64,000 bases of DNA from Orobanche coerulescens. Lineage: Eukaryota; Streptophyta; Magnoliopsida; Lamiales; Orobanchaceae. Location of the stretch: contig CM065805.1 in the NCBI GenBank assembly GCA_033398695.1, positions 73,252,762 through 73,316,761 on the forward strand, read 5' to 3'. Under the pieces are notes generated by a model, which was given only the letters and a program-made list of their open reading frames with translations, made no database searches and was not told where the DNA came from. Positions within the stretch are counted from its first letter, which is position 1, and every line of letters begins with the position of its first letter. Below, piece after piece: positions 47,502 to 58,943 of this stretch. The translations under genes were made by a program, and so were the position numbers.

Positions 47502-47686
47502 TGTGATACCCGTACTTTTTGTAAATCTTCTACTCTTGTGCTTTGTAATTTTTACACTCATGTAAGTGTTTAGTAAGCTTATATTAATCTTGGAACTCTT
47601 GTCAATTGGATTTACACCCCTTTTCTTGTTCGGATTGTCGCTGTTTTCGGATCCTTGATGCGATTATACTACCTTCGTGTAATGGG

Positions 47687-48111
47687 TAGCGCACGCTACG
47701 CACACCTTGTAGCGCACGTTAATTTAGTGAGGGTAGCGCACGCTATCCGTTATAATTAGCGCATGCTACTAATGTATCGAGGCGCATACCCAAAGAGCTA
47801 CCGGATCGAAAAGGGAATTCCTAGCGTACGCTAGGTGTGACTGGTAGCGTACGCTAGATTTTGGTGGTAACGCACGCTACGTTACTAGAGTAATGTGCGC
47901 TAAAGAGAGCAAAGCTGGGAACAGTAGGTTCTGGACTGGACACTGACTACCAGGTAGCGCACGCTATTAGAAATAATTAGCGCACGCTAATTGAAGTCAC
48001 TAGCGCACGCTATGAGCAGGTGTTAGCGTACGCTAACGGAGCTAGCAGAGGCTACTGGATTGCCTGGTGAGTCCGATAGCGCGCGCTATTTTTCATGGCT
48101 AGCGCACGCTA
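47687..48111. repeat. Cluster of 14 TAGCGYACGCTA palindromes in U3 of the F 5' LTR
   Basis: Fourteen copies of TAGCGCACGCTA or close variants occur between 47687 and 48111; the form TAGCGTACGCTA is a perfect palindrome. Some are decayed (AGCGCATGCTA, TAATGTGCGCTA). The last copy ends 12 bases before the TATA box. Spacers are unlike each other and range from a few bases to about 50. Confidence 0.95.
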
Positions 48112-48123
48112 GTCCCTATTTAG

Positions 48124-48131
48124 TATAAATA
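48124..48131 (+). promoter_or_regulatory. TATA box of the F 5' LTR
   Basis: TATAAATA in TTTAGTATAAATAGGAC, directly after the palindrome cluster. The 3' LTR has the same at 54637-54644. RNA start would be expected about 30 bases downstream. Confidence 0.8.
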
Positions 48132-49071
48132 GGACATCTTCGTTCCCAAATCGTCATTTCTTCCTTCCTTCACCTCCTTGGACGATTTTAGGCGATTCCG
48201 GGCGATTTGTGAGGAGTTCTTCGAGCTGCAATTATCTAGCAACATGAATTACGAACTTGTCTAGGTTCGGAGTTGTCGAATCCTTCAATCTTGGTACCTT
48301 GTCGTTCGTACCTTTTTCCTCTCGATTCCAGGCAAGTGATTCTTGTGAAAGTTATGTTCTTAAATGTGAAAAGTAATGCATGTGATTGTGAGAGTTGCTT
48401 TCGTTCACTCCGAGAGGACCCGACGGGGTCGAGGAGGGTTCCGCTTATGTCGGTTCCGTGAACATTTGGGTTAGCCACTCCGAGATGATCCGACGGGGTC
48501 GAGGAGGGATTCGCGCATTGTCGAGTTCACGGTTAATCAAGAGATATCATCATTTCTAAATATGTTTGGATAATTGCATTTTCCAGAAAATCATTATCAT
48601 AGCTTTGAACTGGTGTATATACTTTCATGTATAAGACTTGACATTTCACTTGTAATACTTGCCCTAACCCCTCTCGTTTGGGGAAAATTACATTTGTATT
48701 TTTCAGGTCCTAAGGAACCATACGAGCGAGCACCGGGACAATACGATGAGGACGGCAAGGCGTGATACTGTGGCTAGTGGTGTTCCATTTTGTTTGGTCG
48801 TTGTTCTCTTTGGTCCATTTTATCCTTGTAATAATAAATGGTACTCGAGTACTTTAGGAAAGTCCTTTTTCCATTGTCGTACAACTTCTCGTATTTATTC
48901 ATGGTATTGTTTGTCCGTGGTTGAACTTCCTTGTTTGTATCGAAGTTATTGATTCCCAAGTGGATTTTTCAAATTTTGATACGTTGTGAGTGAGATGAGC
49001 CTAGTGGGTCCCAGGTCGGGATTTACGGCACTGTGATATTCTCCGAATATCTCGGGGGGTGTTACAGAATT

Positions 49072-49083
49072 TGGTATCATAGC
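49072..49083 (+). other. Primer-binding site of element F
   Basis: TGGTATCATAGC, five bases after the 5' LTR, differs by one base from the initiator tRNA-Met site in element G. Confidence 0.88.
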
Positions 49084-49315
49084 TTAGGTTTATGGATACC
49101 TAGGCTGTCGGATTGTTGGGTCTAAATGTACTATTCCAAGAACACAGTATCATCGCTACGCGTCATCTCGCATTTACCGGTACTCGTAAGTTCCCTATCT
49201 TATTTACCCTTTTTATTCACTCACTATCATTCGATTATGGGACATGAGAAGTCCATATTCTAGATGGCATTGCTTCGAGCTATTCTTATGATTTTACTTA
49301 CATTTTTTCTTTAGA

Positions 49316-50405
49316 ATGTCAACTGGTAGAGGACGTGGACGCGGCCATGGTCGTGGCCGAGGGCGTGGCGCAGCCGGTGGAGCGGCCATGTCCCTCAGCT
49401 CGGTAGAAGGCTCAGCTACGCCTTGCTTGTCGGACTCTATTCAACCTAGCACCGGTAGTCATCAGGAGCCACACGGCCTGGGAACTTCTACAGGAGCTAA
49501 CCGGATGTGGGTGTTGCCGCCATATCACAGCAGTGGCGAACCAAATGGCTCTTTAACCTGTGCAAGATACCTTAACCAACCACCTCCTATTACTGACACT
49601 GGGGCTGAGAAGTGGTTACAAGATGTTATTCGTATGCGCCCTCCCCAATTTATTGGTGCAAATGATCCGATCGGCTCGGAAGATTGGATTAATGAGATGA
49701 ATAAAGTTTTCATGGCTGTGAATTGTCCAGAGGCACGTAAGGTGCCAATTGCCCAGTACTTCCTATCAAGGGATGCGGCTAGCTGGTGGCAAGCTATTGC
49801 ACCTCAGGATCGTGAGGTTTCATGGGACGAGTTTAAGGAATTGATGGAGGCCGAGTTCTGCCCGTGGCCTGTTCAGGAGGCCAGGATTCGAGCCTTTTAC
49901 GAAGCTAAACCCCAGGATGTCCCTGTATCTCAAGCAATCATTGAATACAACCGTCAACTCAACCATGTGAAAAATCAAGTGAGGGAAGAGAGAGATAGAA
50001 TTCGTCACTTTGACATGCGAATGAAGCCAAAATTCTGGCACTATATGTCGGGCTTCGCTTGCACCACATTGAAGGAGTATCAAGATAGGGCACTAGCCTA
50101 TGATATGTCCTTCACTACTACCGAAACGACAAGTGAGAGTAAGAAGCAGAAGACCACTGGAAAGTTTTCTAGCGGTAGAGGTGGCAACCACAGGATCGCA
50201 ATGGCAAGCTATACAACCAAAGGGTCTTCCGTGCATCGGAGGTAAACGGAATTTCGTAGTGGTGCTAATGTGTCCAACCAGGTTGTGACATGTTTTAATT
50301 GTGGCCAACAGGGCCATCTTAATCGTGATTGTGGTTTACCCCCATTGAAGTGTTTTAATTGCGGCCAGGAAGGCCACAGAGCCATGTACTGTATGGAAGA
50401 AGAAA
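49316..50405 (+). pseudogene. Ty3/gypsy gag of element F with two zinc knuckles, one stop
   Basis: Starts MSTGRGRGRGHGRGRGR, an Arg/Gly-rich N-terminus that may bind RNA. The capsid region follows (PQFIGANDPIGSEDWINEMN, ASWWQAIAPQDREVSWDEF, LMEAEFCPWPVQE). An in-frame TAA at 50243-50245 separates this from two canonical CCHC knuckles (CFNCGQQGHLNRDC, CFNCGQEGHRAMYC) in the same frame. No frameshift occurs in gag. About 250 bases of leader precede it. Confidence 0.95.
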
Positions 50406-50549
50406 CTCCACTTGGAACTCAGGCATTAGCCCCTACGCCTGGAGAACCGAGTGTTAATCAGAAGTCATCTACGGGTCAGCCATCCCAGAGTTACGGTCGA
50501 CGCAGAGGCCGTGGTCAGTCCGTTAGGGGGGGAGTCCCTAGTGCTGGTT

Positions 50550-51060
50550 CGATGCAACCTCGTGTCTATGAGATGAGGAAATATGGAGATCCAGAGGCTA
50601 CCGTGGCGACAGGTATCATTTCTCTTTTGTCTCATCCAGTTAGAGTGCTTTTTGATTCTGGTGCTTCTCATTCGTTCATCTCTTTGGATTGTGTGCGTCG
50701 ATTGAATATTGAGGGCTTGTCTCCTTGTGAGTCCTTTGTGGTTAAGTTGCCTAGTGGTGATAGAATCGTGGGAGACAAAGAAGTTAGAGATTGCCCGGTG
50801 TTAATCGCTGAGACAGTGTGGTTTTCGAATTTGATAGTCGTAGACATTGTCGATGAAGATCTAATCCTCGGTGACGATTGGCTCGATAGACACGGTGCAG
50901 TAATGAATTATCGCACGAAGATCATATCGATGTTAGCCAAAGACGGTACCGAACACCATTTTGCGGGGTACAAGAGGGGATGTCAGAAATTTTTGATTAG
51001 TGCCTTGAAGGTGACAAAACTTATTAGGAAGGGTTGTGTTGGGTATTGGTGTTATGCCAT
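50550..51060 (+). pseudogene. Ty3/gypsy aspartic protease of element F
   Basis: Retropepsin motif VRVLFDSGASHSFIS with the catalytic DSG, and the distal DLILGDDWLDRHGA motif (the family norm is LGMDWL). It is in frame with the zinc knuckles and runs into RT. This domain looks intact. Confidence 0.93.
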
Positions 51061-51079
51061 GAAAGTCGAAGATGGGAAA

Positions 51080-51990
51080 GTTGAACTTCCCTCGATTCCT
51101 GTTGTAAGTGATTTTCCGGATGTTTTCCGAGACGAATTACCGGGACTACCACCGGGGCGGGAAGTTGAATTTACAATTGATTTGGAGTCAGGAGCAACCC
51201 CGATTTCTAAGGCACCGTATCGTATGGCACCTTCAGAAATGCAAGAGTTGAAGAAACAACTGGGAGAATTGTTGGATAAAGGGTATATTAGACCCAGTGC
51301 CTCGCCACGGGGTGCACCGGTCTTGTTCGTAAGGAAGAAAGATGGTTCACTACGTTTGTGTATTGATTATCTGAATCGAACAAAGTGACCATTAAGAATA
51401 AATACCCTTTGCCGCGTATCGATGATTTGTTTGATCAATTGCAGGGAGCCGCGGTGTTCTCGAAAATTGATTTGAGGTCCGGTTACTATCAACTTCGCAT
51501 TAAGGAATCCGATGTTCCCAAAACTGCTTTCCGTACGAGGTATGGACACTATGAGTTTGTGGTTATGCCTTTTGGGTTAACCAACGCACCGGCGATATTT
51601 ATGCAATTGATGAATAAAATATTTATTTAGCATCTTGATAATTGTGTAGTCATTTTTATCGACGATATTTTGGTCTACTCTCGAGATGAAGAGGAACACG
51701 CTCGGCATTTGCGATTGGTGTTGGAGATTTTGAGGACTCAGCACCTCTATGCAAAGTTTTCTAAGTGTGAATTCTGGTCAAGGAAGTCATGTTTCTGACA
51801 TGTGATTTCAATGAAGGGGTTCGGGTAGATCCCCGTAAAATTGAGGCAAAGGTTAGATTGGGCTCCACCCAGAACGTGAAGGATGTTCGTAGCTTTTTGG
51901 GTCTGGCCGGATACTACCGGAGGTTCGTCGAGGGGTTCTCCAAACTTGCTCGACCACTTACTCAATTACTTCAAGTCCAAAAGGTTCGAA
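51080..51990 (+). pseudogene. Ty3/gypsy reverse transcriptase of element F, several frameshifts
   Basis: Opens with [20 protein letters not shown] and SPRGAPVLFVRKKDGSLRLC, then breaks at 51370-51388: the conserved RE dipeptide of the IDYRELN motif is gone and the frame changes. It continues as [20 protein letters not shown] and [16 protein letters not shown], hits a TAG at 51628-51630, then the catalytic [20 protein letters not shown]. More shifts follow at 51780-51815 (around EFW and CDFNEGVRVDP). The end carries [20 protein letters not shown]. Confidence 0.94.
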
Positions 51991-52450
51991 TGGAATGAAG
52001 AGAGACAACGGAGTTTCAAGAGCTGAAAAGGCGTCGACTACCGCGCCGGTTTTAGCCCTACCTCGTGGATTCGGTGGGTATTCGGTTTATTGTGATGCAT
52101 CAGACAAGGACTTGGGTGCGTACTCTTGCAAAGATGATAAGACGATTGCCTATGCTTCACGGCAACTTAAACCGTATGAGCTGAATTATCCTACCCATGA
52201 TTTGGAATTAGTTGTTGTAGTGTTTGCACTGAAGATCTGGCGTCATTATTTGTACGGTTCTTCATGTCGAATTTATACCGACCACAAGAGCCTAAAGTAT
52301 ATTTTTAGCCAGAAAGAGCTGAATATGAGACAACGACGTTGGTTAGAGCTGATAAAGGATTATGATCTGGAAATCCTTTACCATCCAGGAAAGGCTAATG
52401 TTGTAGCTGATGCGTTGAGCCGGAAGTCGATATCTCTTCATATGCTTGAG
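51991..52450 (+). pseudogene. Ty3/gypsy RNase H of element F
   Basis: After a frame change near 51998 the domain reads [57 protein letters not shown] and [11 protein letters not shown]. The catalytic Asp positions are present. It shares the frame of the integrase that follows (to 53506). Confidence 0.94.
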
Positions 52451-53987
52451 GCCCTTATGCCTCAAGTTAAAATCAGACGGGAGTTAATTGAGCAGGGAGT
52501 CAAAGTACGGATCCAACGGGTTCAGGGTCAGATGTGTACTCTTGAGGCTATTCCGTCCTTGATCGACGACGTCGGGGAAAAACAGGAGAATGACCCAATG
52601 CTTGTCCAACTGAAGGCGGACGTGGAAAAAAGGAAAGTCCCTGGTTTTATGATCCACGAGGATGGCATTTTGAAATTTCAAGGTAGGATTTGTGTTCCGA
52701 ATGACTCAGAGCTGAGACAGAGAATACTCCGAGAAGCACATGCTACACCTTACTCGATCCATCCTGGGACGAGTAAGATGTACAAGGATCTTAAAAGGAG
52801 TTTTTGGTGGAATAATATGAAGAGGGATGTCGCCGAGTTTGTGTCAAGGTGTTTGACATGTCAACAAGTCAAAATTGAGCATCAACGGCCGGCCGGGCTG
52901 TTGAAACCTCTCCCTATTCCCGAATGGAATTGGGAGGATATTACCATGGATTTCATCACCGGGATGTCGAGGACTAAGTCGGGGATGAATATGATTTGGG
53001 TTGTTGTTGACCGGTTAACTAAGTCGGCACATTTTCTTGGCATTAAGGACACGTGGGGACCGGAGCGATTGTCCCAGATTTTTATATCGGAGATTGTGAG
53101 ATTTCACGGTACGCCAAAGTCTATTGTTTCCGATCGTGATGGCCGTTTCATGTCGCATTTTTGGAAGGCGGTCCATCAAGCCTTGGGCACCGAATTGACG
53201 TTGAGTACTTCCTTCCACCCACAGTCTGACGGTCAGACTGAGCGGACGATCCAGGCATTGGAAGATATGCTGAGGGCGTGTGCCCTGGATTGGAGTACCG
53301 ACTGGGAAATACACCTACCTTTGATCGAGTTCACTTACAATAATAGCTGGCACACATCAATCAAGATGGCACCTTTTGAGGCATTGTATGGTAGGCGGTG
53401 TAGATCTCCACTTTGTTGGGATGAAGCTTCGGATTTAGTCGGGACAGAACCCGATATATTGATGGAAACCAAAGAGAAGATTTCCATCATCCGAGACCGA
53501 TCATAACCGCCGTAGTCGACAAAAATCATATGCCGACAATCGTCGTCGGCCCTTGGAATTTGATGTGGGTGATCATGTCCTACTCAAAGTATCACCGATC
53601 AGAGGAGTCTTCAGGTTCGGGAAAAAGGGCAAACTTAGTCCGAGATATATTGGACCATTTGAGATTCTCGACAGAATTGGGGAACTGGCCTATCAATTGG
53701 CTTTACCTCCAGCCCTTAGCCATGTTCACAGTGTGTTCCATGTTTCCCAACTGAGAAGGTATGTCCCTGACCCGAGTCATATCATTGATTATGGGGACAT
53801 CGAGATCGCAGAGGATGTCACATTTGAAGAGAAGCCAGTGAAAGTACTAGAGCATCGAGTAAAACAACTCCGGCACAAAACCATACCGTTGGTTAAAGTT
53901 CAGTGGTCACGAAACGGAGTTGAGGAAGCGACGTGGGAAACCGAGGAAAGCATGCGCACTAGATACCCAGAGTTATTCATTTCTTGA
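52451..53987 (+). pseudogene. Ty3/gypsy integrase with chromodomain, element F
   Basis: H2C2 zinc-binding segment ([36 protein letters not shown]), catalytic core with [18 protein letters not shown] and the E in DGQTERTIQ, then [13 protein letters not shown] core end. A stop and frameshift near 53504 break the link to the GPY/F-like module (GPFEILDRIGELAYQLALPP) and the chromodomain tail (VKVQWSRNGVEEATWETEES) read at 53553-53987. It is very similar to element 1 at 1-647. The chromodomain is thought to steer insertion to heterochromatin. Confidence 0.95.
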
Positions 53988-54010
53988 GTTTCGGGACGAA
54001 ACTTCATTTT

Positions 54011-54022
54011 AGAGGGGGAGGA
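54011..54022 (+). other. Polypurine tract of element F
   Basis: AGAGGGGGAGGA directly before the 3' LTR. Same form as element 1. Confidence 0.9.
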
Positions 54023-54204
54023 TGTGATACCCGTACTTTTTGTAAATCTTCTACTCTTGTGCTTTGTAATTTTTACACTCATGTAAGTGTTTAGTAAGCT
54101 TATATTAATCTTGGAACTCTTGTCAATTGGATTTACACCCCTTTTCTTGTTCGGATCGTCATTGCTGGATCCTTGATGCGATTATACTACCTTCGTGTAA
54201 TGGG

Positions 54205-54624
54205 TAGCGCACGCTACGCACACCTTGTAGCGCACGTTAATTTAGTGAGGGTAGAGCACGCTATCCGTTATAATTAGCGCACGCTACTAATGTATTGAGG
54301 CGCATACCCAAAGAGCTACCGGATCGAAAGGGAATTCCAGCGACGCTAGGTGTGACCGGTAGCGTACGCTAGATTTTAGTGGTAGCGCACGCTACGTTAC
54401 TAGAGTAACGCGGCGCTAAAGAGAGCAAAGCCGGGACATGAGGTTCGGATCGACATCGACTACCAGGTAGCGCACGCTATTAGAAATAATTAGCGCACGC
54501 TAATTGAAGTCACTAGTGCACGCTATGAGCAGGTGTTAGCGTACGCTAACGGAGCTGGCAGAGGCTACTGGATTTCCTGGTGAGTACGATAGCGCGCGCT
54601 ATTTTTCATGGCTAGCGCACGCTA
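54205..54624. repeat. Palindrome cluster in U3 of the F 3' LTR
   Basis: Fourteen positions match those of the 5' LTR. Several differ between the two LTRs: GCATGC versus GCACGC, TAGCGCAC versus TAGTGCAC, TAACGC versus TAGCGC. One copy is reduced to AGCGACGCTA near 54340. The last copy ends 12 bases before the TATA box. Confidence 0.94.
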
Positions 54625-54636
54625 GTCCCTATTTAG

Positions 54637-54644
54637 TATAAATA
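54637..54644 (+). promoter_or_regulatory. TATA box of the F 3' LTR
   Basis: TATAAATA, same context as in the 5' LTR. Confidence 0.8.
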
Positions 54645-55917
54645 GGACATCTTCATTCCCAAATCGTCATTTCTTCCTTCCTTCACCTCATTGGACGATT
54701 TTAGGCGATTCCGGGTGATTTGTGAGGAGTTCTTCGAGCTGCAATTATCTAGCAACATCTTTGAGTTTCTAGTTCGGATTTATCAACGTTTAATCCTCTC
54801 CACCGCTCCAAATCAAGGTAAACTTCTCACAACCCTAGATTTTCGGGATTTGGGGATTTTCCATCCGATTTCTTCGATCCAGCTTGTTGTTATGTTAGAA
54901 TATATCGATTGCGAGTTATCTACCTTGGATACATGTTTTCCTACGGATTTATTGGCATATTTCTGGAGTTCTTGAGTGTTTGGGATATTTGACTTGCGAT
55001 TCACTATCCAAGAGAATTATTCCCGGAACACATGTATCGGGGTAGTAAATTCGGGTGATTCCAACTTATTTTCATACCGATGGGGTTTTGATAATTGAAT
55101 TACGAACTTGTCTAGGTTCGGAGTTGTCGAATCCTTCAATCTTGGTACCTTGTCGTTCGTACCTTTTTCCTCTCGATTCCAGGCAAGTGATTCTTGTGAA
55201 AGTTATGTTCTTAAATGTGAAAGTAATGCATGTGATTGTGAGAGTTGCTTTCGTTCACTCCGAGAGGACCCGACGGGGTCGAGGAGGGTTCCGCTTATGT
55301 CGGTTCCGTGAACATTTGGGTTAGCCACTCCGAGATGATCCGACGGGGTCGAGGAGGGATTCGCGCATTGTCGAGTTCACGGTTAATCAAGAGATATCAT
55401 CATTTCTAAATATGTTTGGATAATTGCATTTTCCGGAAAATCATTATCATAGCTTTGTACTGGTGTATATACTTTCATGTATAAGACTTGACATTTCACT
55501 TGTAATACTTGCCCTAACCCCTCTCGTTTGGGGAAAATTACTTTTGTATTTTTCAGGTCCTAAGGAACCATACGAGCGAGCACCGGGACGATACGATGAG
55601 GACGGCGAGGCGTGATACTGTGGCTAGTGGTGTTCCATTTTGTTTGGTCGTTGTTCTCTTTGGTCCATTTAATCCTTGTAATAATAAATGGTACTCGAGT
55701 ACTTTAGGAAAGTCCTTTTTCCATTGTCGTACAACTTCTTGTATTTCTTCATGGTATTGTTTGTCCGTGGTTGAACTTCCTTGTTTGTATCGAAGTTATT
55801 GATTCCCAAGTGGATTTTGTCAAATTTTGATACGTTGTGAGTGAGATGAGCCTAGTGGGTCCCAGGTCGGGATTTACGGTACTGTGATATTCTCCGAATA
55901 TTTCGGGGGGTGTTACA

Positions 55918-55922
55918 AACAC
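55918..55922. repeat. Right target-site duplication of element F (AACAC)
   Basis: Exact repeat of 47497-47501. E's integrase frame resumes here. Confidence 0.97.
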
Positions 55923-56990
55923 CGCGGAAAGGAGATACTTTCAAAAATACCCGGTCGCCAACTTGGAACTCTAACTCGCGTCGATGCTTGTCGGCGTAAC
56001 TATTCTGTCTAGACCTGGCTTCCTTAAGCCTCTCTTTAGCAACATTCACCTTCTCGTTGGTGATTTCAATAATATCAGGACCCTCGATAATCCGTTCACC
56101 CACTTCATCCCACATAGTAGGTGACCTACACTTGCGCCCATACAACATCTCATAAGGTGCCATCCGAATACTAGCATGCCAACTGTTGTTGTACGCGAAC
56201 TCAACCAAACATAAGTATTCATCCCAACTGCCGGTCCAATCAAGTGTACAAGCCCGTAACATATCTTCCAAAGTTTGGATAGTCCTCTCCGATTGACCAT
56301 CCGTATACGGGTGAAAAGCAGTACTGAACTTGAGGCGAGAACCCCAAGAATTTTGTAACATCTTCCAAAAACGCAAAGTAAACCTCGGATCTCTATCAGA
56401 AACAATCGAAACTGGAGTGCCATGCAACCTGACAATCTCCTGCTGGAAAATCTCCGCCAACTTCACCACGCTATAACGGTTCTTGATTGGTAGGAAATGA
56501 GCTGACTTGGTTAGCCGATCAACGACTACCCATATCGCATCATGTCCTTTACGTGTGACCGGTAACCCCATAACAAAGTCCATCGTAATCTCTTCCCATT
56601 TCCACTGGGGAATCTCTAACGGCTGCAAAAAACCACTAGCTCTTTGGTGCTCAATATTCACCTGTTGGCAAGTCAAACACCTAGCAACATACGAAGCCAC
56701 ATCCTGATTCATCCCGTTCCACCAGAAATGCTGTTTCAAATCCCGATACATCTTAGTGGATCCCGGATGCATGGTGAAGGGAGAATTGTGAGCTTCTGAC
56801 ATAACCATCTCACGGATTTCAGAATCATTTGGTACACAAAGGCGCTCACCCAACCAAACAATGCCGTCATCGTCAACCCGAAATCCAGACTGTTTCCCTT
56901 CCTCTATATTCTGGACAATGGCCCATAACTCCCCGTCGTCACGCTGAGGTTCCTTAATCTTCAATATCAATTTAGACTCAACTTTTAGGC
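55923..56990 (-). pseudogene. Ty3/gypsy integrase of element E (zinc region and core)
   Basis: From right to left: H2C2 segment ([35 protein letters not shown]), catalytic core ([41 protein letters not shown] with its E) and the [20 protein letters not shown] segment, cut by F. No stop lies in this portion; the reading frame 57270-55923 is open. The distal end is at 47122-47501. Confidence 0.96.
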
Positions 56991-57760
56991 TGGCCCAATA
57001 ACCGTCGCGTCCCGGTAAACAAAACTCCACCTCCATGAGTTCAAGATCATGCAAAATCTTAGACTCGAATTTCAGACTAGCCACCATACCCGACTTATGA
57101 CTAAGAGCATCGGCCACTACATTAGCCTTACCCAGGTGGTACTGAATGTTCGTGTTGTAGTCCTTTAGTAATTCCAACCATCTACGTTGTCTCATGTTTA
57201 ACTTTATCTGGGTAAATATATATTTAAGACTCTTATGATCAGTGAAGATATCGACAGAGTCTCCATACAAATAATGCCTCTAGATCTTAAGAGCAAAAAC
57301 AACCGCAGCTAGCTCTAGATCATGAGTAGGGTAGTTCTCTTCATAGGGTTTTAACTGGCGTGAGGCATATGCAATAACTTTCTCGTGCTGCATCAAAACA
57401 CAACCTAACCCTTTCTTGGAAGCATCACTATAGATCTGGTATCCGCCCGTACCAGATGGGAGTGTCAAAATGGGAGCCGACGCAAGTTTCTGCTTCATGG
57501 TCTCAAAACTCTCTTCTTGCTCCTCAGTCCACTCAAATTTCAACCCCTTCCTCATAAACATAGTCAAAGGTGAGGCAAGTTGGGAGAATCCCTCGACAAA
57601 CCTCTGATAGTTACCGGCTAAACCAAGGAAACTCCTGACCTCAGTCACCATAGTAGGTCTCGGCCATTCAGTGATGGCCTCAACCTTTGCCGGGTCCATA
57701 GTAATGCCACCAGGAGATACAACATGACCAAGGAAGGCAACTTGACTAAGCTAGAACTCA
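56991..57760 (-). pseudogene. Ty3/gypsy RNase H and RT thumb of element E
   Basis: RNase H motifs: [58 protein letters not shown] and [15 protein letters not shown] near 57280 replaces the Trp of the KIWRHYLYG motif and another near 57745 replaces a Trp in CEFW; both fit TGG to [23 protein letters not shown] precedes RNase H. All parts share one frame. Confidence 0.95.
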
Positions 57761-58310
57761 CACTTGGAGAATTTAGCATACAACTTCTTATGTCTCAAAA
57801 TCTGCAAAACCGTACTAAGATGATGTTCGTGCTCCTCCTCGGACTTCGAATAGGCCAAAATGTCGTCAATGAATATGATCACAAATTTATCAAGAAAGGA
57901 ACTGAATACACGATTCATAAGATCCATGAACACTGCCGGAGCATTAGTGAGTCCGAAAGGCATAACCAAGAACTCATAGTGCCCATAGCGTGTTCGAAAA
58001 GCAGTCTTAGGAATATCCTGCTCTTTAACACAAAGCTGATGATAACCGGACCGAAGGTCAATTCTGGAAAAACATTTAGCCCCTTGGAGATGGTAAAACA
58101 AATCGTCAATATGAGGCAAAGGATAACGATTACGAATAGTGATGCGGTTCAACTCCCGGTAGTCTATACACAACCTCATACTACCATCTTTCTTCTTTAC
58201 AAATAGGACAGGTGCTCCCCACGGGGATACACTCGGACTAATGAATCCACTCTCAAGGAGTTCCTGTAGATGATCTTTCAACTCTTTCAATTCGGTAGGA
58301 TCCATACGAT
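57761..58310 (-). pseudogene. Ty3/gypsy reverse transcriptase of element E
   Basis: RT motifs in order: [60 protein letters not shown] and the catalytic [17 protein letters not shown]. This domain has no stop inside. A frameshift near 58290-58320 separates it from the protease reading frame. Confidence 0.95.
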
Positions 58311-58943
58311 ATGGAGCCTTAGAGATGGTTCAGCACCCGGAATCAAATCAGTACCAAATTCAATGCCATGATTAGGAGGATGACCGGGAAGTTCCTCAGG
58401 GAAGACATCGGCAAAATCACAAACAACTCGAATACTATCGATAGTAGGACCTTCCATCGAAGTGTCCTGAATAGAAGCAATAAAACCTGCACAGCCATGG
58501 GATAACAAAGTACGTGCTTTCAAAGCAGATATGATCTTAACAGATCGAAGTGGCTGGGAACCAGAGTATACAAAATCAGGTCGGGACAAATCTCCAAACA
58601 TAATCTTTCGGGCATGACAATCAATAGTGGCTCGATGAGTGGCCAACCAATCCATACCAAGGATCAAATCAAAATCAAACATATCAATCGGAAGAAGATT
58701 AGCCGGTCGTACGCGATCATCAAAACGAAGTGGGCAATCAACAAATTCATGGTCAATGATGACGTTATTATTCATTGGCGTAGAGATAGTTAAGTGATGA
58801 TTTAATGGTGTTGGGGTTAATTTCAGTTTCTTAGAGAATGTGACAGATATAATAGAGTGGGTTGCGCCCGTGTCAAACAAAGCAAAAGCAATATGATCAC
58901 TAATATGCAGAAAACCCATAATGGTACATGTAGTTTTCTCCAC
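58311..58943 (-). pseudogene. Ty3/gypsy aspartic protease of element E
   Basis: Retropepsin motif FALFDTGATHSIISVTF and distal DLILGMDWLATHRATID. The C-terminal part carries DVFPEELPGHPPNHGIEFG, the usual RT entry, before the frameshift. A TAG near 58944, one C-to-T step from CAG, separates it from gag in the same frame. Confidence 0.94.

Larger units (their letters stand above)
47502..49066 (+). repeat. 5' LTR of element F (1565 bp, internally deleted)
   Basis: TGTGATACCCGTAC to GGGGGGTGTTACA. Compared with the 3' LTR it lacks a 338-bp segment corresponding to 54759-55096; the junction is near 48245. The missing part lies downstream of the TATA box and contains AATCAAGGTAAAC, a splice-donor-like site. 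Palindromes occupy 47687-48111 and the TATA box 48124-48131. A related 59-bp motif is repeated at 48404-48463 and 48474-48532. Confidence 0.96.
47502..55917 (+). mobile_element. Complete Ty3/gypsy chromovirus element F nested in E
   Basis: An 8416-bp plus-strand element with 5' LTR, PBS, gag, protease, RT, RNase H, integrase with chromodomain, PPT and 3' LTR, flanked by a perfect 5-bp duplication (AACAC). The LTRs match nearly base for base apart from one large deletion in the 5' LTR and scattered small changes, so the insertion is probably the youngest of the gypsy elements here. The coding region nevertheless has at least one stop in gag and several frameshifts in pol. Confidence 0.97.
54023..55917 (+). 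repeat. 3' LTR of element F (1895 bp)
   Basis: TGTGATACCC to GGGGGGTGTTACA. It is the longer of the two LTRs and keeps the 338-bp segment (54759-55096) lost from the 5' copy. It holds the palindrome cluster (54205-54624), TATA box (54637-54644) and the duplicated CACTCCGAGA motif (55255-55382). Confidence 0.97.

Noticed and set aside
48574..48952. Small ORFs conserved at 55424-55802
   Set aside because: Same reason: they are matching positions of the two LTRs of F.
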